A DNA stretch of 39,316 nt. Origin: an uncultured Anaerolineales bacterium (lineage in GTDB: Bacteria; Chloroflexota; Anaerolineae; UBA4142). The notes below the pieces were generated by a model. The model made no database searches. It worked only from the letters and a program-made list of their open reading frames with translations, and had not been told where the DNA came from. Below are positions 25,953 to 35,208 of the stretch, one piece after another; within the stretch, counting starts at the first letter, position 1, and each line of letters begins with the position of its first letter. The translations under genes and the position numbers were made by a program. The stretch spans positions 1-39,316 of the forward strand of contig CAIKBD010000053.1 of assembly GCA_903825565.1 (NCBI GenBank), read 5' to 3'.

Positions 25953-26732
25953 TTAGATTATCAGGTCAGCAACGCCTCTTGTCAAATAATCAGTGATGGT
26001 CGCAAGCAATGACTGGGGCTGTTCGTTGAGATAAAGATGACCACCTTGAAAACGATGCGCCGCAAAAGCGGCTTGCGTTAATGTTTGCCAACCTTGCAAC
26101 TCTGTCAGCACTGCGAACGGATCAGCATCGCCACCTAAAGCGACGATGGGACAAGGCAGGGGTGTTGGCGCAGGACGATACGTCTCGACCAATGTCACAT
26201 CGGCGCGTAACAACGGCGCAAAGAGCGCACGCAATTCGGCATCCTCGTATATCGGTGCCGGGATATTGTTGTAGCGCCGTTGTAACTCCGCCAAGAATAT
26301 CTCATCCGTCGGCAATGTGTGGAGCAACCTTTCCCGTTCGGGCAGAAAGGGCGCGCGTCGTCCAGAGACGAACAAGTGCGTAGGTACACGTCCATGGTGT
26401 CGCGAGAGTTGTTGCGCCAACTCGTAGCCGATCAGCGCCCCCATACTGTGACCGAAGATGGCAAAGGGTTTGTCCAGATAGGGTTGCAAATGCGGGAGCA
26501 TTGTCTGCACCAGTTCAACCAAATCGGTGAAAGGGCGTTCCCGAAGGCGATCTTCGCGCCCCGGTAATTGCGCCGCGCAAACCTCAATGTCCGCGGGTAG
26601 ATGCTGATGCCAGACGCGATAAATCATTGCCCCGCCGCCGGCATAGGGAAGACAAAAGAGCCGTAGGCGCGCATCGGGTCTGGGTCTACTGATCCGTAAC
26701 CAGGGATTGGTGGCTTGAACAGTTGCGCTCAT
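25953..26732 (-). CDS. Type II thioesterase (GrsT-like)
   Basis: LFCLPYAGGGAMIYRVWHQHLP, PGREDR, AIFGHSMGALIGYELA, FQGGHLYLNEQP. Confidence 0.92.
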   Translation of the reverse strand: MSATVQATNPWLRISRPRPDARLRLFCLPYAGGGAMIYRVWHQHLPADIEVCAAQLPGREDRLRERPFTDLVELVQTMLPHLQPYLDKPFAIFGHSMGALIGYELAQQLSRHHGRVPTHLFVSGRRAPFLPERERLLHTLPTDEIFLAELQRRYNNIPAPIYEDAELRALFAPLLRADVTLVETYRPAPTPLPCPIVALGGDADPFAVLTELQGWQTLTQAAFAAHRFQGGHLYLNEQPQSLLATITDYLTRGVADLII

Positions 26733-26753
26733 AATAGTTGTGATCTACTTTCC

Positions 26754-27140
26754 CTACGGGATGCTCCGCGATTTCCCTCTTTCCCACAACAATTTGCCAA
26801 ACTGCAAGACGGCGACGACCAAACCCAGGTACTCGTGAAAGAGCATACGCCCCAGTCCCCCGGGCTCGGCTACGTTCGCCGCGAAATTCCCCAATTCGCC
26901 AAGCAAGGCAAGACCGGCAAATACCATCGCCACGCTAAAGGTTACCGAGCCGGGATGGTCGTAATAGCGCAACAGTACCAAGCCAGCCACGAAAATTATT
27001 AGCGCCAACAGGATAAACACCAGTCCAAAGGGTGTCGTCAACCCAGCCAGTGCCCCACGCGATTGCGCGTTGTGGATCGAGCCGACCGCCATGCCGCCAG
27101 CCAGCGTCAGCAGGATGGGTAGAAGCGTGTGTCGGTTCAT
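26754..27140 (-). CDS. Hypothetical integral membrane protein
   Basis: Four hydrophobic segments in 128 aa; no recognised motif. Confidence 0.6.
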   Translation of the reverse strand: MNRHTLLPILLTLAGGMAVGSIHNAQSRGALAGLTTPFGLVFILLALIIFVAGLVLLRYYDHPGSVTFSVAMVFAGLALLGELGNFAANVAEPGGLGRMLFHEYLGLVVAVLQFGKLLWERGKSRSIP

Positions 27141-27236
27141 CGCGATTTTTCTCCTTTTGTCAGAGGTTGGATATTAGAAGTTAGATGTTGGACAAGTCCA
27201 ATCTCCAATCTCCACCTTCAAACTTCCAATTGACTC

Positions 27237-27573
27237 CTAGCGCAACAACACAAAAGCCCGGATGGTGTCCACGATAGCCACCAACAACAGGATGGTGCTG
27301 GTGGAGTCGTACATTTTTGTGTTGCCGCTGACGAACAAACTGATTGTGATGACCGCAATCGCGACAAAAATCAAGCCGGTGAAAATCGTCAGACCCAGCA
27401 CCTTGCGGTTGCCGCTCGATTTTTGGTACATCATAAAACTGGTGATGCCAAAGAGAATCGTTGACGCACGTGCCGGCAAATCGGCGATACCCCAGCAAGG
27501 TGAGCGCGCTGGCTAGGAGAAACGGCCCGCCGCGTGGCAGTGAATTGGCTAATACACGGTACTGTACGGTCAT
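27237..27573 (-). pseudogene. Small membrane protein, apparently split by a frameshift
   Basis: ATGA-coupled start MTVQYRVLANSLPRGGPFLLASALTLLG at 27573 is TM-like, then loses coding character; a different frame continues as IADLPARASTILFGITSFMMYQKSSGNRKVLGLTIFTGLIFVAIAVITISLFV... to 27237. Confidence 0.45.
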
Positions 27574-30500
27574 CCGTTGTTCCTCAGTTTGACACGTTCT
27601 TCCAAATTGGGTAGCGTCACATTTTCAATGGGGCAATTTGGATCAGCGAGCATCACATTCAATAAACTGTGAAAATCATCCATCATGCGACGGATCGTTC
27701 CTTCTTCAAACAATTCTACTTTGTATTCCCAGTCGCAAGTCAACCGCGAACCTGCTGGATGTTTTTCTTCCATGATGGTGAGGCACAGGTCTGGACGCAA
27801 CGTCGAGTTCTTGTTCTCTAGCGAAGTTACCGCAACCCCATCCAGATGGATGTTGATGTTCACATTACCCGGCGTATAGCGCATGAGAAACTGATGCGGT
27901 AGGTTGTTCCGTTTACGCGCTGGCGGCAATTGCTGCACCAACTGATCAATCGGCACATCGTTGCTCATCGCTTGCAGGGTGGCGTGAGTGGCTTGTTGAA
28001 TCAGCGCCAGAAACGTTGGGTTGTCTTGAAAACGCATCGGCAAGATCAACATGCTCGCCCAGTGACCGACGACTCCAGTCATCTCCTGGTGCGTGCGGTT
28101 GGCAAAGGGTGCGCCGATCACCAACTCTTTTCCATTACCGTACCGATAAAGCAACGCCGACCACGCCGCGAGAAGTGTGTTGAAGAGTGTTGCCCCGCTC
28201 GTCTTTTGCAATGCTTGCAGTCGTTCGAGCTGGGTCTGGCTGAATTGAAAGGACAACGCGTCACCGCGAAAGGTTTCGCGTGCCGGACGCGGCTTGTCGC
28301 TATCGAGTTCAAACAAGGGCGCGTTACCTGACAAACGTTGCACCCAGTATTGCACCCGGCTTGCAATAATCTCTGGTGTCAGAGTTTGATGTTGCCACGC
28401 CGTGTAATCGGCATATTGAAATACCAGAGGCGGTAACGGTGACGCCGCGCCCTTCTTGAACGCATCGTAGAGCAAGCTCATCTCGTCCAGGATCTGCGCC
28501 AGCGATTCGGCATCAATCAAAATGTGATTAAACGAAAAGAGCAGAAAATGTTGCTCAGCCCCCAGCCGCGCCAAAACAACGCGCCACAACAGAGCGCGAT
28601 CCAGGTCGTAGATATGTTGGATTTCTTTTTGAATCAACTCTTGAATCGCGGTTGCTTGCTTCGCCTTTCCCAGGTTTTGCAAATCAATGGGCGCGAGTTT
28701 GATAGGTTGCGGCTCTGTAATTACCTGAACCGCCGTGCCATCAACCGTGGGAAAGACGGTTCGCAGGACTTGGTGTCGCTCCAACAAAGCCGTCAAAGTT
28801 TGTTCCAGCACTGCCACATCAAGTTTGCCTTCCAGTCGAAGCGGGACGATGATGTTGTACGAATTGGCGCGATTGCTGGTTTGGTTGAACCAAAGTCGTT
28901 GCTGGGCAAGCGATAAAGGCAAGGGCTTGGTTCGATCCGCTTTGACGAGCGGCACGATGGTCGTTTCGGTTTGCCCATTGCGTGTGATTTCATCCAGATG
29001 ACTGGTCAATGCCTCCAAGGTCGTATAATCGAATAGCAAGGTTGAAGGCAGTGTGCATCCCAGGGTTGTCTGGATGCGATTTTTGAGTTCCACTGCCATC
29101 AACGAATCGAAACCCAGATTGAACCAATTGTCATCTTTTTCGATCTGAGCATCGGCAGGCAAATTCAACATCTGGATAATTTCTGCCAGCAAATAGCGTT
29201 CCAGCAAATCTCTGCGCTCGACACCGTCCAACGTTTGTAATTGTTCGCGCAGTCCTGGCATCGTCAAAGGCGCGGCGGGTTGCGTTGAATCTTGAACACG
29301 AATCGCTTGAACCTGGCGCGGCGCATCAGCCCTTCGACCTGGCTCAGGGCAAGCCCAATGACGTTGGCGTTGGAACGGATACGTCGGCAACGAAACACGG
29401 CGATAGGCATCGTCGCGCGCAAACCCAGCCCAATCAATTTTGACGCCCTGCGTGTACAACGCGCCCAAACTCTCCAACATCTCTTGCCGATCCGATTTGG
29501 GGCGCGGCTGATGCGCGACAATCGTCTCTTGTCGAATGCCAGTTGCCACATAATCTGCCAACTGCGACTGGAGCATCGCTATCGAATCGGCGACAATGCT
29601 CAAGCGATGGGCAAAATGGCTTCGCCCCGTATGCGCGGTGTAACAGAGATCCCCCAGGTCAACACTCGGTTGCGCCGCTAGAAACGATTGATAGCGTTGA
29701 GCATACTCGCGCAGAGTTTCGTCGCTTGTAGCCGAAATGGTCAGCAGATGGTACGGGCGCGCGTCGCGCTTGTTCGCTAATTCTGGTGCGCTTTCCAAAA
29801 CCATGTGTACGTTCGTGCCGTTCAGCCCAAATGCACTGACCGCCGCTCGTCGCGGGCGTGCATCGGTCGCTTGCCATGCTTTGCCACTGGTGCAGACATA
29901 GAATGGCGTGTTGGCGAAATCAATCTCTGGGTTGGGTTGATCAAAGTGAAGCGATGGAACCAATTCGCCATACTTGAGGCACAGTGCGGTCTTGATCACG
30001 CTCGCAACGCCAGACGCCAACAGGGTATGACCGATATTCGTTTTGATCGAGCCAATCGCGCAAAATTGTTTTCCCTGCGGGACGCTCCGCGTTCGCGATT
30101 GCGTTGTAAACGCGGAAAAAGTTTCGGTGAGCGCTTCGATCTCAATCGCATCTCCCAAGCGCGTCCCCGTGCCGTGCGCTTCGACATAGCCGATGGTGGC
30201 TGGGTTGATGCCGAGTTTTTCGTAGAGATTTTTTTCCAACCGAATCTGCGCGTTTCGACTGGGCGCGGTGATGCCATTCGTACTGCCATTTTGATTGATG
30301 GCAGAACCTTTGATAATCGCGTAAATGTGATCGCCATCGGCGAGCGCCTTGTCCGCCTTTTTCAACAGCAACACGCCACAACCCTCACCTGGGACAAAGC
30401 CATTCGCGGTCGCATCAAAAGTTTTGCATCGTCCTTCGGGCGATAACAATCCGACCTGGCTCAGTGGAATATACGCCGTCGGCGTCAGCGAGAGCGAGAT

Positions 30501-31229
30501 GCCTCCCGCTAACGCCAGATCAATCGCGCCCGAGCGAATGTTTTCGCAAGCGTGATGAATGGCAACCAGGGAAGAAGCGCAAGCGGCATTGATCGCAATC
30601 GCGACGCCGCGCAAATCGAGAAAATACGCGATGCGCGCCGCGATAATCGAAGAATCAATCGCCGTCACCGCCAAGCGCGAGGTGAGCATCCCCGTATCCG
30701 TCAGAATCGTTGCATAGTCCGATTGCGCCGCGCCGACAAAGACGCCGCAGTTTTGCCCCTTGAATTTTTCAGGCGCATAGCCCGCATCTTCGATGGCGTG
30801 ATAGGATTCCTCCAAAAAGATGCGCTGTTGCGGATCCATCACATCGGCTTCCGATGATTGGATTCGGAAAAAGGGCGCATCAAAACAATCCACCGATTCG
30901 AGAAATCCGCCGCAACGGATGTACGCCGTGTTGGGATGCGTTGGGTCAGGGTGATACCATTCTTCCTCTGGCGACCATCTGCCTGCGGGAACGTTGCGAA
31001 TGCTATCCACGCCGTGTCGCAAATTTTCCCACAACGCGCGCCAATCATTCGCGCCTGGAAAACGACACGCCATACCGATAATCGCAATGTCGGTCGGTTG
31101 AATCGTATTGGGAATGGCGGACGAGTTGTTGCCTTGTTGCAATAATCGTTCCGCTTGATCAATCGAGATCTGTCCCGCTTGCAAGCGAGCCAGCACCTCT
31201 TCCTGCCATACGATAGATTGGTCACTCAT
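27570..31229 (-). CDS. AT-less PKS/NRPS hybrid: KS-ACP-C
   Basis: MSDQSIVWQEEVLARLQAGQISIDQAERLL head; KS IAIIGMACRFPG, AINAACASSLVAIHHA, VEAHGTGTRLGD; ACP FNLGFDSLMAVELKN; C domain LSLAQQRLWF, FSFNHILIDAESL; stops after the C domain. ATG at 31229 has an AAGGAA SD; the ORF-track extension to 31514 overlaps the plus-strand gene. Confidence 0.88.
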   Translation of the reverse strand: MSDQSIVWQEEVLARLQAGQISIDQAERLLQQGNNSSAIPNTIQPTDIAIIGMACRFPGANDWRALWENLRHGVDSIRNVPAGRWSPEEEWYHPDPTHPNTAYIRCGGFLESVDCFDAPFFRIQSSEADVMDPQQRIFLEESYHAIEDAGYAPEKFKGQNCGVFVGAAQSDYATILTDTGMLTSRLAVTAIDSSIIAARIAYFLDLRGVAIAINAACASSLVAIHHACENIRSGAIDLALAGGISLSLTPTAYIPLSQVGLLSPEGRCKTFDATANGFVPGEGCGVLLLKKADKALADGDHIYAIIKGSAINQNGSTNGITAPSRNAQIRLEKNLYEKLGINPATIGYVEAHGTGTRLGDAIEIEALTETFSAFTTQSRTRSVPQGKQFCAIGSIKTNIGHTLLASGVASVIKTALCLKYGELVPSLHFDQPNPEIDFANTPFYVCTSGKAWQATDARPRRAAVSAFGLNGTNVHMVLESAPELANKRDARPYHLLTISATSDETLREYAQRYQSFLAAQPSVDLGDLCYTAHTGRSHFAHRLSIVADSIAMLQSQLADYVATGIRQETIVAHQPRPKSDRQEMLESLGALYTQGVKIDWAGFARDDAYRRVSLPTYPFQRQRHWACPEPGRRADAPRQVQAIRVQDSTQPAAPLTMPGLREQLQTLDGVERRDLLERYLLAEIIQMLNLPADAQIEKDDNWFNLGFDSLMAVELKNRIQTTLGCTLPSTLLFDYTTLEALTSHLDEITRNGQTETTIVPLVKADRTKPLPLSLAQQRLWFNQTSNRANSYNIIVPLRLEGKLDVAVLEQTLTALLERHQVLRTVFPTVDGTAVQVITEPQPIKLAPIDLQNLGKAKQATAIQELIQKEIQHIYDLDRALLWRVVLARLGAEQHFLLFSFNHILIDAESLAQILDEMSLLYDAFKKGAASPLPPLVFQYADYTAWQHQTLTPEIIASRVQYWVQRLSGNAPLFELDSDKPRPARETFRGDALSFQFSQTQLERLQALQKTSGATLFNTLLAAWSALLYRYGNGKELVIGAPFANRTHQEMTGVVGHWASMLILPMRFQDNPTFLALIQQATHATLQAMSNDVPIDQLVQQLPPARKRNNLPHQFLMRYTPGNVNINIHLDGVAVTSLENKNSTLRPDLCLTIMEEKHPAGSRLTCDWEYKVELFEEGTIRRMMDDFHSLLNVMLADPNCPIENVTLPNLEERVKLRNNG

Positions 31230-31358
31230 GCGTGTTCCTTGTCGTGCATCGTCGTAGCGCACAACGGCGGATGAATCGAAAGTACATTCCAATTTCCAGC
31301 CGCCCCGCCGTTGTTGATAGAGTGTTTGGCGGCGTTCATTGTTTTTACTATTTTGTGA

Positions 31359-31380
31359 TATAATCTGCGTCGGGAGGTGA
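31359..31380 (+). promoter_or_regulatory. Extended -10 (TGATATAAT) and SD (GGGAGGTGA) ahead of the DUF433 gene
   Basis: tgatataat at 31356..31364, gggaggtga at 31372..31380, ATG at 31386; no good -35. Confidence 0.5.
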
Positions 31381-31385
31381 TTGAT

Positions 31386-31718
31386 ATGCAACTCGAAGAA
31401 TACTTTGATTTCCTCGCTCCTAATGATATTCGGATAAAAGGACATCGCATTGGAATTGAAACCGTCCTTTACGACTATCTTTTCCGCGAGCGAACGCCTG
31501 AACAAATTGTTCAACGCTTTCCGTCACTGACTCTGGAACAAGTTCACGCCACGATTCTTTATTATCTGCACAACCGAGAAAAAGTTAGCGCATACATTCA
31601 AGAGTGGTTAGAGTGGGGCGAGCGCGTTAGAGCAGAGCAAGACCGCAATCCCCCACCTGTAGTTGTGCGCTTGCGTGCTTTGATGGCAGAACGAGAACAA
31701 GCCAAGCAAGCGGCATAG
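31386..31718 (+). CDS. DUF433-type antitoxin-like protein
   Basis: MQLEEYFDFLAPNDIRIKGHRIGIETVLYDYLFRERTPEQIVQRFPSLTLEQVHATILYYLHNREKVSAYI, a DUF433 pattern. Confidence 0.8.
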   Translation: MQLEEYFDFLAPNDIRIKGHRIGIETVLYDYLFRERTPEQIVQRFPSLTLEQVHATILYYLHNREKVSAYIQEWLEWGERVRAEQDRNPPPVVVRLRALMAEREQAKQAA

Positions 31719-31732
31719 CGAATCATCTTTAG

Positions 31733-32098
31733 ATGAAAACCATTCGCTATCTGCTCGACGAAAATGTTGACCCACTTTACCGCCACGAGTTGCTAGCGCG
31801 TGAACCAGCGATGGTTGTCTGGCGCGTAGGTGACATTGGCACGCCGCCAGACGCGACCCCTGACCCAGATATTTTGGTTTGGTGCGAAAAGAACAATTTC
31901 ATCTTGGTCACGAACAATCGTCACTCTATGCCGCCTCACTTGATTGACCACTTGGCACGAGGGCAACACATCCCAGGTATCATCGAGTTGAACGACAAGA
32001 TGAGCGTCGGGCAGACGATTGAAGAACTGTGGTTGATATGGGCTGTGTCCGATGGAAAAGAGTACCGCGACCAACTTGTTTACTTGCCGTTGAGATAA
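31733..32098 (+). CDS. DUF5615 PIN-like toxin candidate
   Basis: MKTIRYLLDENVDP..., GTPPDATPDPDILVWCEKNNFILVTNNRHSMP; paired with DUF433. Confidence 0.8.
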   Translation: MKTIRYLLDENVDPLYRHELLAREPAMVVWRVGDIGTPPDATPDPDILVWCEKNNFILVTNNRHSMPPHLIDHLARGQHIPGIIELNDKMSVGQTIEELWLIWAVSDGKEYRDQLVYLPLR

Positions 32099-32110
32099 TC
32101 CTGACGTTTC

Positions 32111-32142
32111 AACCGCCGCCATTGCGCGGCGGTTTTTGTTTT
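32111..32142 (+). terminator. Rho-independent terminator of the DUF433/DUF5615 unit
   Basis: Perfect 9-bp stem aaccgccgc-cattgc-gcggcggtt followed by tttgtttt. Confidence 0.85.
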
Positions 32143-32165
32143 GCGTGTGTGTGGCGGTGTTCTCT

Positions 32166-33530
32166 CTATGGTGTTTTTTTCGTGGTTGCTTTTTGCAAAA
32201 CATCATAGACAGCATAATACGCTGGCTTTGGTTTGTAGTTTCCATCGAAAATGTGCGCCCTTGCCTCTGGAAGTTTGTAATCTAGAGCGAACATTTCGTA
32301 CGGGAAATCGCTGAAATCAAACATCATAAACCCGCAGTTATACTCAAGCATTGTTTCCAGCAACTCTTTGTAGAACTGTGCTTGCGCTTGCAAGAGGTCG
32401 CCACTTATTTCAATTCTTTTCTTTCTCGCTGTAACCAGTGGGTCTCGGTCGGAAATATTTACTGTCACCTCCGATGCCCAAAAGTCGTATCCCAGGTCTT
32501 TGATGGTTTTTATAATTGGACGGACTACTTGGAAGTTTGGCGGGTCATAAATCCACGTATGAAAATGACTTCCAACAAGATGAATAGGAACACCTCTTTG
32601 TTTGTACTTCTTGAGAAACTCGATGGTCGTCTCTGAGGTTCTGGTAAACATTGGATTGTCTGGCTGTTCAACGTGACTTTCATTGAACATCAATCTCGCT
32701 TGTGGGTCGGACTCGTGCGCCCACCTGAACACATCTTCGATAAAATCTGTGCCCAAGCGTTGGAAAAGAGACTTGTCTTGGGAACTGCCCCAGAGCATAC
32801 GACTTACTATTTCGTTGATAGACCATACATCAACCTTGCCGCGATAACGCGTCGCTTTGGCTTTTACCATAAACTCTAGCATCTTCCTCAATTCATCATT
32901 GGTGAAACTACTGTCGAAAATGGTTTTGGGGAGTGGAGCGGGCCAAAAAAGATGCCCGAAGAAAATCTGCATTCCATTCTTTTTTGCGAAATCCACGATG
33001 ATGTCCGCTCGGCTGAAATCAGTCCGTATCCATTCTGGAATTTTATTCTGGGACAAAGATGCTGAAACTTCATCCCATCTTCGCAACACATCCCGCCAAT
33101 TGACATTTGCGAAAAGCCTGTCTTCGTTTACCTCGCTGGGACCTCCAATCATTATGGTATTTGCCGTGTTCAACAAAGTTTCTCTGTAGTCTGGTTTGTC
33201 TATGTGCCAACTGCTACCAAGCGATCCAAATGTAATTCCTAATCTATCCGCCAAGTTTCGTAATGTTGGCGGTTTCGGCGTTGCCGTCGCCGTTGCTGTT
33301 GCCGTCGCCGTCGCGGTACTCGTTGGTGCGGGCGTGTTCGTCAGCGTCGATGTCGCAGTGGGTAAAACGGTGCTAGTTGGCAAAGCCGTATTCGTCGGTG
33401 CAGGTGTTGCCGTTGGCGTAGGCGTAACGCCGCAATCCGCGAGAGCCAAACCAATAGAAGATGTTCCGCATAATTTTAGAAAATCGCGCCGCGTCAGTTG
33501 ATTCAGTAAAATGTGACTAGCGTTTGTCAT
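32166..33530 (-). CDS. GH10-family glycoside hydrolase (endo-xylanase-like) with Tat/lipoprotein-like leader
   Basis: TRRDFLKLCGTSSIGLALADC leader, Thr/Pro/Ala-rich linker, acid/base region VWSINEIV, nucleophile region FWASEVTVNI, YKPKPAYYAVYDVL C-terminus. Confidence 0.8.
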   Translation of the reverse strand: MTNASHILLNQLTRRDFLKLCGTSSIGLALADCGVTPTPTATPAPTNTALPTSTVLPTATSTLTNTPAPTSTATATATATATATPKPPTLRNLADRLGITFGSLGSSWHIDKPDYRETLLNTANTIMIGGPSEVNEDRLFANVNWRDVLRRWDEVSASLSQNKIPEWIRTDFSRADIIVDFAKKNGMQIFFGHLFWPAPLPKTIFDSSFTNDELRKMLEFMVKAKATRYRGKVDVWSINEIVSRMLWGSSQDKSLFQRLGTDFIEDVFRWAHESDPQARLMFNESHVEQPDNPMFTRTSETTIEFLKKYKQRGVPIHLVGSHFHTWIYDPPNFQVVRPIIKTIKDLGYDFWASEVTVNISDRDPLVTARKKRIEISGDLLQAQAQFYKELLETMLEYNCGFMMFDFSDFPYEMFALDYKLPEARAHIFDGNYKPKPAYYAVYDVLQKATTKKTP

Positions 33531-33590
33531 AGTGTCCCCTTTACGCTGGCTTGGGAAGCCGCGTTGCAATTGGAAAGGAATGTCTGGAAA

Positions 33591-34391
33591 CTATTGCCCA
33601 AACCTTGCTTCGATTCGTCCAGCGATTTCTGGTTGGTTGCCTGTGGCGATTAGCAGTGACATTTCTTTGGCGACCTGGTCGTAGAATCCAGCGCGCGCGT
33701 TAGCGGTGAGCATCTGCTTTAATTTGACTAACGTCGTGCGCGGAGCATCCGCCATCGCTTGCGCCATTTCGCGCGCCGCTGGCACCACTTGCGCGCGCGG
33801 CAACACGGGACAAGTGACACCGCGTTCCGCCAGTTCGCCGCCGCGATAGTTGCGCGCTGTGTAGAGCATCTCTGCGCCCAGGAAAGGACCGAACTTGGCT
33901 GGCACTACCAGCGTCGCGCCCATACCTGGGGTAAATCCATATTTCAAAAAATTCGTCGTGTAGATGCTTTCACGCGCCAACAGAACCAGGTCGGCGTGCA
34001 AGCCCAGGACAAAACCCGCGCCGATGCCGTGCCCTTGCATCGCGGCAATCACGGGGATGGGACAATCCACAATCACGTGAAGCAAATCCAGGACAGGCGC
34101 GGCGGCGTTCGTGTCGCTGTCTGCGCCGCTGACCAATTGCATCAACTCGTCCTTGGTTCCGCCCGAAAGGAAATAGTTGCCATAGCCAGTGAGAATGACG
34201 ACCTTGTAATCATCGCCCTGCGTTACCCGCTTGAACGCCGCGCGCAATCCTTCGATGAGCGCAAGCGAAAAGCCGTTCTTGGTGGCGGTGTCTTGCATCG
34301 TGATTTCGCCAATCCCATTTCCCAGGTTCGTCAACTGGACGACATCTTTTGGGCGACCACACAGGGTCGCCCCTACCATCAATTGCTCCAC
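33591..34391 (-). CDS. Enoyl-CoA hydratase-like decarboxylase of beta-branching cassette (ECH2, PksI-like)
   Basis: TGYGNYFLSGGTKDELMQLVSG, MQGHGIGAGFVLGLHADLVLLARESIYTTNFLKYGFTPGMGATLVVPAKFG. Confidence 0.88.
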   Translation of the reverse strand: MEQLMVGATLCGRPKDVVQLTNLGNGIGEITMQDTATKNGFSLALIEGLRAAFKRVTQGDDYKVVILTGYGNYFLSGGTKDELMQLVSGADSDTNAAAPVLDLLHVIVDCPIPVIAAMQGHGIGAGFVLGLHADLVLLARESIYTTNFLKYGFTPGMGATLVVPAKFGPFLGAEMLYTARNYRGGELAERGVTCPVLPRAQVVPAAREMAQAMADAPRTTLVKLKQMLTANARAGFYDQVAKEMSLLIATGNQPEIAGRIEARFGQ

Positions 34392-35158
34392 GGTGGAACT
34401 CCCTCTTCCAAGTAACGCCGAATCCCCGCTTTGACTTTTGGATCACTCATCGCTTTGACAATCGTCGGCAACGCCAGGGTTGCTTCGTCTATTGGCGCAA
34501 GTCGGCGCGTATAATTCTTGAGCGCTTGAATGGACTCGGGCGATAAGCGCCGCCATCGTTGCAGATAGGGACGCAATAGCCGATCAGGATCATCGCCGTA
34601 ACTATCCACCAATCCCCAACGATGCGCCTCGTCCGCCGTGATGGGTTGGGTCGAGAGCGCGAGCAACTTGGCTCGCGCAAAGCCGATGCGTTGAATGAGT
34701 AACGGCAAAACGAGCGCGGGTAACAATCCAAAGAGTAATTCGGAAAGCGCGAAGGTTGCCGATGATTCAGCGACGACGAGATCGCTAACCGCCACCAGCG
34801 CCATCCCACCGCCGATGACCTGACCGCGCACTTGGGCAACAATAATCTTGGGCGAGTCAGCCAGCTGTTGAAAGAGCGTCCCAGCATCGCGCATTTTTAT
34901 TTCTTCGCCATCGGGAGTCTCGACAAATTCTCGAAAATCCATTCCGCTACAAAAAACTTGCGGCAATCCTTCCAGCACGATGACGTGGATGCTTGGATCC
35001 TTCTCGAGCGCGCGCAAGAGATCGCCCAGTTCCTGAATCAGCAAGGCGTTCAAGCCGTTCTGCGCTTCGGGACGATAGAGTTGGACAAAGCACACACCAG
35101 GCCCGCCCTGAGCGGAGTCGAAGGGTTGCGCGCGCACTCGCAGAGTTTGATACTCCAT
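34379..35158 (-). CDS. Enoyl-CoA hydratase-like dehydratase of beta-branching cassette (ECH1, PksH-like)
   Basis: MEYQTLRVRAQPF start; LYRPEAQNGLNALLIQELGDLL, LEGLPQVFCSGMDFREFVE, VIGGGMALVAVSDLVVAESSATFALSELLFGLLPALVLPLL. ORF-track start (35287) overlaps the HMGS gene. Confidence 0.85.
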   Translation of the reverse strand: MEYQTLRVRAQPFDSAQGGPGVCFVQLYRPEAQNGLNALLIQELGDLLRALEKDPSIHVIVLEGLPQVFCSGMDFREFVETPDGEEIKMRDAGTLFQQLADSPKIIVAQVRGQVIGGGMALVAVSDLVVAESSATFALSELLFGLLPALVLPLLIQRIGFARAKLLALSTQPITADEAHRWGLVDSYGDDPDRLLRPYLQRWRRLSPESIQALKNYTRRLAPIDEATLALPTIVKAMSDPKVKAGIRRYLEEGVPPWSN

Positions 35159-35159
35159 T

Positions 35160-35197
35160 GGTTTATCCGTTTCACATCCGTTTATCCGTTTCACATC
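35160..35197. repeat. Two tandem copies of a 19-bp repeat in the HMGS-ECH1 spacer
   Basis: gtttatccgtttcacatcc x2, back to back. Confidence 0.9.
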
Positions 35198-35208
35198 CGT
35201 TGACCACG

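Noticed and set aside
31230-31514. N-terminal extension of the KS-ACP-C protein to 31514
   Set aside because: Low-quality sequence overlapping the DUF433 gene and promoter; ATG at 31229 has an SD.
32111-32142. Bidirectional terminator also serving GH10
   Set aside because: No U-tract follows the hairpin on the minus strand.
33280-33345. Phase-variation microsatellite in the GH10 gene
   Set aside because: Six-nucleotide Thr-Ala repeats keep the frame, so on/off switching is not expected; typical low-complexity linker.
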